Source of the DNA: Candidatus Sumerlaeota bacterium | GTDB taxonomy: Bacteria > Sumerlaeota > Sumerlaeia > MWCT01 > JAUWMI01 | Direction: 5' to 3' | Length of the DNA: 38,428 nucleotides | NCBI GenBank assembly: GCA_030613245.1 | Contig: JAUWMI010000043.1 | Coordinates: forward strand, 1-38,428 | Shown here: one piece after another, positions 34,049-38,428 of the stretch | Position numbering within the stretch: the first letter of the stretch is position 1 | Layout of the letters: each line of letters begins with the position of its first letter | Notes under the pieces: generated by a model | Told to the model about the DNA's origin: nothing | What the model saw: the letters and a program-made list of their open reading frames with translations, nothing else | Databases searched by the model: none | Position numbers and translations under genes: made by a program

Positions 34049-34678
34049 ATGCGGATCGATAAAGCTTTGGAGCAGATTTCAGAAATCCACGAGCATCTGG
34101 CAAAGAGCCAGATGTATCGCGGTTATCGAGCTGTTCCGGCGGTTCTATCGGGCGTCCTGGCTATTGTCGCGGCGTGGATTCAGCCCTTTATCGCCAGAGG
34201 TGTCGATCCACGGGTTTTCGTCCTATATTGGACCATAGTCGCAGTTGCGGCGTTTCTCATCATTGGGGGAAGAGTGATTTACGGCTACCTCCGGGAAGAG
34301 GACCCTCATGTTAGACGAAGAACGGCCGTGGTCGTTGGGCAGTTAGCCCCAAGCCTGGCGGTCGGCCTCATCCTGACCCTCGCTTTTCTTGTCCCGGAAG
34401 ATAGGCGTCTAATTTCTTTTCTTCCGGGAATCTGGGCTTTGCTATATGGACTCGGATTGTCCGCGTCCAAACCGTTCCTGCCGAGGATGATCGGCTGGGT
34501 GGCCCTTTTCTATATCCTGTGCGGTTGCGTACTGTTGCGAAGGGCCGTCGATCTCGATCTCGTAAGCCTTTCGCCTTGGGAAATAGGAATCCCTTTCGGA
34601 GTCGGTCAGATCCTCAGCGGCTTGATCCTCTATTGGAACCTGGAAAGGAGACGCAATGACTCGCAAGGACAAGAATAA
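34049..34678 (+). CDS. Membrane protein paired with a winged-helix regulator
   Basis: The product has 209 residues. AGAGGTGG lies upstream of the ATG. An N-terminal helix (RIDKALEQISEIHEHLAKSQ) precedes six probable membrane helices (about 30-48, 59-79, 97-115, 122-140, 147-165, 177-196). It overlaps the regulator gene by 23 bases, so the two are co-translated. I know this arrangement from operons that continue into creD, and a creD fragment does lie downstream. Molecular role unknown; it may sense a membrane state and act on the regulator. Confidence 0.7.
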   Translation: MRIDKALEQISEIHEHLAKSQMYRGYRAVPAVLSGVLAIVAAWIQPFIARGVDPRVFVLYWTIVAVAAFLIIGGRVIYGYLREEDPHVRRRTAVVVGQLAPSLAVGLILTLAFLVPEDRRLISFLPGIWALLYGLGLSASKPFLPRMIGWVALFYILCGCVLLRRAVDLDLVSLSPWEIGIPFGVGQILSGLILYWNLERRRNDSQGQE

Positions 34679-35051
34679 AAAGGAATCCGGTCGATACGCC
34701 TACGAGGGCCTTGACCGCATCATGCACGAAAAAGCGAGGCTGGGAATTCTGACTTCCCTTTCGACCCACCGGGAAGGGCTTTTATTCAACCAACTGAAGA
34801 ACCTTTGCTCCTTGAGCGATGGAAACCTGAGCCGCCACATTCAGGCCCTGGAGAAGGCTGGCCTGGTCGAGGTGTGGAAGGGATATCATCGCAAACGGCC
34901 CCAGACCTTGTGTCGCATCACGCCGGCAGGACTCAGGCGTTTTGAAGCGTACCTTCACGAACTGGAAAAAGTCGTAAAGGACGCCGCCCATGCGAACAAA
35001 GAGGCGCCGGCCCGCGACAAAACCAGAGCGCAAGGCTGGGCGCCGGCGTAA
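34656..35051 (+). CDS. Winged-helix transcriptional regulator (MarR/HTH_27-like)
   Basis: The product has 131 residues. AAAGGAG lies 6 bases before the ATG, inside the upstream gene. The winged helix spans about residues 20-95: helices in HEKARLGILTSLSTHREGLL and FNQLKNLCSLSDGNLSRHIQ, recognition helix LSRHIQALEKAGLVEV, and wing KRPQTLCRITPAGLRRFEAY. A basic, Ala-rich tail follows. It probably represses its own promoter at 33978, whose operator-like palindrome has a second copy just after this gene. No ligand-binding domain is present, so the signal probably comes from the partner membrane protein. Confidence 0.85.
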   Translation: MTRKDKNKKESGRYAYEGLDRIMHEKARLGILTSLSTHREGLLFNQLKNLCSLSDGNLSRHIQALEKAGLVEVWKGYHRKRPQTLCRITPAGLRRFEAYLHELEKVVKDAAHANKEAPARDKTRAQGWAPA

Positions 35052-35074
35052 GAGGGGTCTTTTTTTGCATGTTT

Positions 35075-35091
35075 ACTTGGTAATGTAAAGC
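35075..35091. promoter_or_regulatory. Second operator-like site
   Basis: ACTTGGTAATGTAAAGC matches the 33978-33994 site at 12 of 17 positions and has the same ACTT...AAAG symmetry. It lies between the regulator and the LamG gene. A CGCTTGT/ACAAGCG hairpin follows at once. Confidence 0.4.
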
Positions 35092-35243
35092 GCTTGTTAG
35101 GGACAAGCGTAAGGAAAAACTAAGATTATGATTAATTTTGCCGGAGAACCGACGGTGTCTTAGATGAACAGGAAATCAGAATTCCGCATCTTATGCGGAT
35201 CAGTCTAATTATTGTTGGACCGACATAGAAAGGAGGAATAATC

Positions 35244-36284
35244 ATGCGCGCAAGGAAACTAACCCAATTCGCAGTCTCTCTTTTCGTCACTATTCTTGTT
35301 AGCACGGTTGCTGCTGAGCAACCACAAGAGAACTCTCAGTTGTGTCTCGCGCTTGACCTTTTTGATGGTTCGCACATCAGAGGCATCCCGAGAATTAAGT
35401 CAGTTCCCGTCCAAACGTCCTACGCGAAGATGGACATCCCCTTGGAAGAAATCGCGAGTATTAAGATCGAAAACGGTCACGAAACAGCATCCTTTGAACT
35501 GCGTAATGGGGACAAACTGACGGGGGCTCTGAACCTCGAGTCGATAGAACTTCAAACAGTCTTCGGGGAGGTATTATTCAAAGTTCCCCATGTGAGGACC
35601 GTCTATGTTTATCCAACAGGTAAAACCGACCAATGTCTTGTTCTTTACTACTCGTTCGACAAGGACGAAGGCGGCAAAGTAACTGACCTGAGCGGACGGG
35701 GGAATCATGGCGAGGTCCATGGCGCAAAATGGACAAATAAAGGCAAGGTTGGTGGAGCGTATGAGTTCGACGGGCGAGCCCACATTGCCTTAGAAAACAA
35801 ACGATTTCTTGATAGCTGCACTGACACTACAATCAATGCTTGGTTTAACTGCCACCTGCCTCCGGGACAAGGTGGGCAGATTATTGCTTCCGGTGACGAA
35901 CGTGGCGGCAAGGATCCCACAACCACTCGGATTAATACTGCAGGATTTGAGGATTTCGGACTTACTGATACGAATAAGGGCGTAAGAATCACTACCCGTT
36001 ACGGCCACGGTGTCGATGTTAATCCAGGCTCCTGGCAAATGCTCACCATTACGCTGGAGTCTGGTCCAACCAATAGCTCTTACAAAGTATACTTGGATGG
36101 CATTGTCATTGATAGCCAGGAATACCCAGACCACTTCTCGATTTCCTATGATAGGGATATGCCCACTCAAATTGGCGCCATACACGGAGTCCAAGGCTGG
36201 GTCGGACTTATTGACGAAGTAATGGTCTTGAACCACGCACTATCAAAAAGCGAGATCAAGCAACTGTACCGTAGCCAAAAGTAG
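35244..36284 (+). CDS. Secreted LamG-domain protein
   Basis: The product has 346 residues. AAGGAGG lies before the ATG, and the signal peptide is MRARKLTQFAVSLFVTILVS followed by TVAAEQ. Residues 30-125 form strands alternating IPRIKSVPVQTSYAKMDIPL and FELRNGDKLTGALNLESIEL, a small beta domain common in planctomycete-like secreted proteins. Residues 128-345 are a LamG/concanavalin domain: LVLYYSFDKDEGGKVTDLSG, RGNHGEVHGAKW, AYEFDGRAHIAL, TINAWFNC, WQMLTITLE, YLDGIVID, GLIDEVMVLNHALS. It probably binds carbohydrate or matrix outside the cell. It lies between the regulator and a creD remnant. Confidence 0.85.
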   Translation: MRARKLTQFAVSLFVTILVSTVAAEQPQENSQLCLALDLFDGSHIRGIPRIKSVPVQTSYAKMDIPLEEIASIKIENGHETASFELRNGDKLTGALNLESIELQTVFGEVLFKVPHVRTVYVYPTGKTDQCLVLYYSFDKDEGGKVTDLSGRGNHGEVHGAKWTNKGKVGGAYEFDGRAHIALENKRFLDSCTDTTINAWFNCHLPPGQGGQIIASGDERGGKDPTTTRINTAGFEDFGLTDTNKGVRITTRYGHGVDVNPGSWQMLTITLESGPTNSSYKVYLDGIVIDSQEYPDHFSISYDRDMPTQIGAIHGVQGWVGLIDEVMVLNHALSKSEIKQLYRSQK

Positions 36285-36557
36285 ATTGGTGGGGAAGTTT
36301 GGCAGGGGAATCATAACCACCGGACGGAGAAGACACGGCAGGCCGCGCTCCTCATCATCCTTTACAGTCTCAAAGTGCTCGGGAGTGGAAGGCGAACTGT
36401 AATTATTGCGGCGGCATTGCTCATTATCTACGCGTATCTGTACGTGGCGCTCCAGTTGCAGAACTACTCCTTGCTGTTCGGAACGGCAGGTCTTCTCATC
36501 GTATTGGGAATCGTGATGTATTCGACTCGTAACCTGGACTGGTCGGCGCGGAAGTGA
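36285..36557 (+). pseudogene. creD: CreD-family inner membrane protein, C-terminal remnant
   Basis: Immediately after the LamG stop, in the same frame, about 90 codons stay open. The last 65 read YSLKVLGSGRRTVIIAAALL, IIYAYLYVALQLQNYSLLFG, TAGLLIVLGIVMYSTRNLDW and a short tail. This is the CreD C-terminus (last two membrane helices, 'LQ...YSLL(F/L)G', 'R..DW'). Intact CreD has about 450 residues, so most of the protein, including the periplasmic domain, is missing. It could still be translated from the GTG at 36375. Confidence 0.7.
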
Positions 36558-36604
36558 CGGCATGGGGAGTGTTCCCGGCGCTGATCTGCTCGGATGGACA
36601 ATCC

Positions 36605-37354
36605 ATGACTTTATATGCTGAGGATATCGTGCGTTTCTTTGTCGCGAACGTTCCTGACGCGACTACTCTCGCCGTTGCAGGCCCGGTGGCATTGGCATGG
36701 GCTGCAGCATGCCTGATTTTTGCCGGACTTTTGAAAACACGCAGGAAGTTCAAGACCGGGTACACACGGAAGGTTTTTCATTTTCTCATCTTTGGCACAG
36801 TCGTGGTAGTCCACTGGTTATGGGGAACTCCCGGCGTATGCCTGTTTGGTGGCATGACGAGTTTGGTTATCGCGTATGCGCTTCTAAGGGGCAAGGGCCA
36901 CGTCATGTATGAGGCAATGGCCCGGGAGAAGGATGCGCCAAGGCACACGTATTATATAGTCATAGCCTACTTCGCGACGCTTATAGGAGGTCTGCTGAGC
37001 AACATTTTCTTTCCCGCCACTGCCGTCTTCGGCTATCTTGTGACCGGGTTTGGGGACGCTGTTGCAGAACCGATTGGGACACGCTTCGGTAAGCACGAGT
37101 ACAAAGTACCGGCCATCAGTGGAGTCAGGGCAACCAGGAGTCTGGAAGGTTCTTGCGCCGTTTTCATCGCGTCGGTACTGGCTTTGACTCTATGGTTTGC
37201 CCTTTCACATCAGTTTGAGCTGTCCGGGAGATCATTGCTTATAGTTGTGCTGATATCCGCTATTTCGACACTGGTCGAGGCAATCTCGCCCCACGGATGG
37301 GACAATGCCACGCTGCTGGTAGTCCCCGCCTTCCTCGGGGCCATCTTGCTGTAA
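36605..37354 (+). CDS. Dolichol/phytol kinase-like (SEC59/DGK1/VTE5) membrane protein
   Basis: The product has 249 residues from the ATG at 36605 (GGATGG upstream), or 266 from a GTG at 36554 that overlaps the creD stop. About seven membrane segments are seen. Family signatures are TRKVFHFLIFGTVV, VFGYLVTGFGDAVAEPIGTR, FGKHEYKVPAISGVRATRSL, EGSCAVF and STLVEAISPHGWDN; the GFGDA(V)AE region carries the catalytic acidic residues. Members phosphorylate polyprenols, phytol or diacylglycerol, often with CTP. A polyprenyl phosphate made here could serve GT-C enzymes such as the one at 13.5 kb. Substrate not determinable. Confidence 0.8.
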   Translation: MTLYAEDIVRFFVANVPDATTLAVAGPVALAWAAACLIFAGLLKTRRKFKTGYTRKVFHFLIFGTVVVVHWLWGTPGVCLFGGMTSLVIAYALLRGKGHVMYEAMAREKDAPRHTYYIVIAYFATLIGGLLSNIFFPATAVFGYLVTGFGDAVAEPIGTRFGKHEYKVPAISGVRATRSLEGSCAVFIASVLALTLWFALSHQFELSGRSLLIVVLISAISTLVEAISPHGWDNATLLVVPAFLGAILL

Positions 37355-37448
37355 ACGCGCAGCGCAAAAACGCACAATCCGGTGCTGCGTTTCTTTCAGT
37401 GGAACGCGGACGTTATAGTGGTTTCAGAAAGTTTTGTCTCCTTCGAAT

Positions 37449-37481
37449 CCTCTCCCCTTGTGGGAGAGGGTAGGGTGAGGG
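37449..37481. repeat. GC-rich hairpin repeat (CCTCTCCC...GGGAGAGG)
   Basis: An 8-base-pair stem with a 5-base loop is followed by GTAGGGTGAGGG, a sequence type widespread between genes in many bacteria. The gap from 37355 to 37564 holds little else. Confidence 0.7.
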
Positions 37482-37564
37482 GGATGATGAGGACAACACT
37501 TTAAAGAGCATCTCTAGAGGTTTGAAAGAATTCCTGGTTGAAGGTGACTGGGAGCTAAAGCAAG

Positions 37565-38278
37565 ATGCTGAACTTCTGTCTGCAAAGTGTTTTCAGAGAG
37601 TACGGATGGCAATTCTTCAGGCGTGTAGCTGTGCCGCATCCTGTAAGAACAGCGAAGGCTTTGCTCTATTACGGCCATCGCGACTTCTCGGGCGACATCA
37701 TCACAACGTCCGACGAGGAGCCTGACCGAAGCCTTGGAGGCCGGCGATCCATCGTTGGGGTCGGCTTCTGCTTAAAGCCGATAGATCCACCTTGCCCCTC
37801 AGGACGTGCGAACCATGACTGCCATTACCTGGAGTGCCTGTTGCATTCGCCAATCCCGGACACTCCCGATTGTTGCACACAATGCGCGATCAAGGAGATA
37901 GGGATCATGACCTTGCAGGCAGGTGCTGCCTTCTACATCATGACTTCCGCCAAGGACGTTCTGTTAGATCTGTTTACACCTGCCATTAACGAGGGCCGAT
38001 TCTCCTCAGGACTCTTTTTGCTTTGTCGCTATTCCCTTAGGCCATTTGCAGTAGGTCTGCTGGCATCGGGCATTCGAGGGTGGTTGTTACCGTTTGAGCG
38101 GGGCGATTGCATGGATTACAAGACATGGCTTCTGGCAGATCGCGGAGTCAAAGACGAACAGACCTCAATCAGCAAACAGGGCCGAAAAATTATCAGAGAA
38201 CTCTTCGGGAACGTGACGAAAGAGCCAGACTCCCCCAAGAAATTCAAAAGGCAGGGCTATATACTCTGTCCCGAATAG
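37565..38278 (+). CDS. Cys-rich conserved protein of unknown function
   Basis: The product has 237 residues. Cysteines cluster in GVGFCLKPIDPPCPSGRANH, DCHYLECL and DCCTQCAIKEIG (about residues 65-115), with more in FLLCRYSLRPFA and RGDCMDYKTW. The remainder is alpha/beta in character (TLQAGAAFYIMTSAKDVLLD). The Cys/His pattern could bind iron-sulfur or zinc. I think I have seen this as a conserved hypothetical family but cannot name it. GGGAG lies about 11 bases before the ATG. It follows the kinase-like gene by 210 bases on the same strand. Confidence 0.6.
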   Translation: MLNFCLQSVFREYGWQFFRRVAVPHPVRTAKALLYYGHRDFSGDIITTSDEEPDRSLGGRRSIVGVGFCLKPIDPPCPSGRANHDCHYLECLLHSPIPDTPDCCTQCAIKEIGIMTLQAGAAFYIMTSAKDVLLDLFTPAINEGRFSSGLFLLCRYSLRPFAVGLLASGIRGWLLPFERGDCMDYKTWLLADRGVKDEQTSISKQGRKIIRELFGNVTKEPDSPKKFKRQGYILCPE

Positions 38279-38316
38279 CGGCTAATAACTCATTGCTAGC
38301 CGCCCCGCTCATCCGC

Positions 38317-38361
38317 TAACCGGCCGACGACCGGCCGTTCTTGTGTATTAGCAGGCGATGA
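38317..38361. repeat. 47-base direct repeat, copy 2
   Basis: TAACCGGCCGACGACCGGCC to TGTGTATTAGCAGGCGATGA matches 33901-33947 with two bases deleted and two or three changed. The T-run of copy 1 is reduced (GTTCTTG), so termination here would be weaker. Confidence 0.8.
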
Positions 38362-38428
38362 ATCAACCCGTGCTGGCCGTGGTCCGCCGAGGCGGAGGTG
38401 TTCCCCCAGGAGAAACGGTGGAAGAATA

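Noticed and set aside
38358-38428. ATG at 38358 opening a frame that reads MNQPVLAVVRRGGGVPPGET, reminiscent of a Nudix box
   Set aside because: The spacing between the strand and the box is too short for a Nudix fold, the ATG belongs to the repeat, there is no ribosome-binding site, and the frame runs off the window after 23 codons.

Overview
The window is bacterial chromosomal DNA. The evidence is Shine-Dalgarno starts, -35/-10 promoters, intrinsic terminators, a SAM-I riboswitch, a bacterial tRNA-Asn and Sec- and Tat-type signal sequences. It looks like an uncultured, at least partly anaerobic bacterium: it encodes selenocysteine synthase (SelA), the DUF39/NIL-ferredoxin/COG2122 homocysteine-forming set known from anaerobes, and a 2-hydroxyacyl-CoA dehydratase-like protein. 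Long secreted proteins with Thr-Pro linkers, LamG, lamin-tail and SdrD-B-like domains fit several candidate phyla. I do not assign a phylum.

Layout. 0-1 kb: the 5' end of a response regulator (minus strand), tRNA-Asn, then a truncated GIY-YIG gene and a possible recombinase scrap. 1-9 kb: a secreted M14 carboxypeptidase and a 1665-residue multi-domain surface protein, followed by decayed coding fragments (endosialidase-chaperone S74, a possible FN3 domain). 8.9-16.6 kb: an O-antigen-ligase-like TPR protein, a DUF4139 protein, a GT-C glycosyltransferase and selA. 16.6-18.6 kb: a patchy stretch with a transposase end, small membrane-protein ORFs and an orphan Tat signal peptide. 18.6-20.5 kb: a secreted DUF2961 (GH172-like) protein. 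20.6-25.2 kb: a CPA1 antiporter and the homocysteine set, with the DUF39-NIL operon behind a SAM-I riboswitch and terminator. 25.5-33.9 kb: a secreted lamin-tail protein, the HgdB-like protein, a class V aminotransferase and a GlcD-GlcF fusion; the last two form a plausible glycolate/glyoxylate/glycine pair. 34-38.4 kb: a membrane protein plus winged-helix regulator pair, a LamG protein, a CreD remnant, a polyprenol/phytol-kinase-like protein and a Cys-rich conserved protein.

The most unusual signal is a family of about 16 short palindromes. Most have ends close to GTAGGGGC...GCCCCTAC. Fifteen lie between 20.6 and 30.9 kb and one at 8.0 kb. The ends are conserved, the centres differ from copy to copy, yet each centre stays self-complementary. 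Copies sit between genes, provide the stop codons of three genes, can create a start site, and lie in frame inside two protein genes. A longer subfamily has a shared asymmetric core. Adjacent duplicated flanks at 28.1-28.3 kb carry different palindromes, as if the element can be exchanged.
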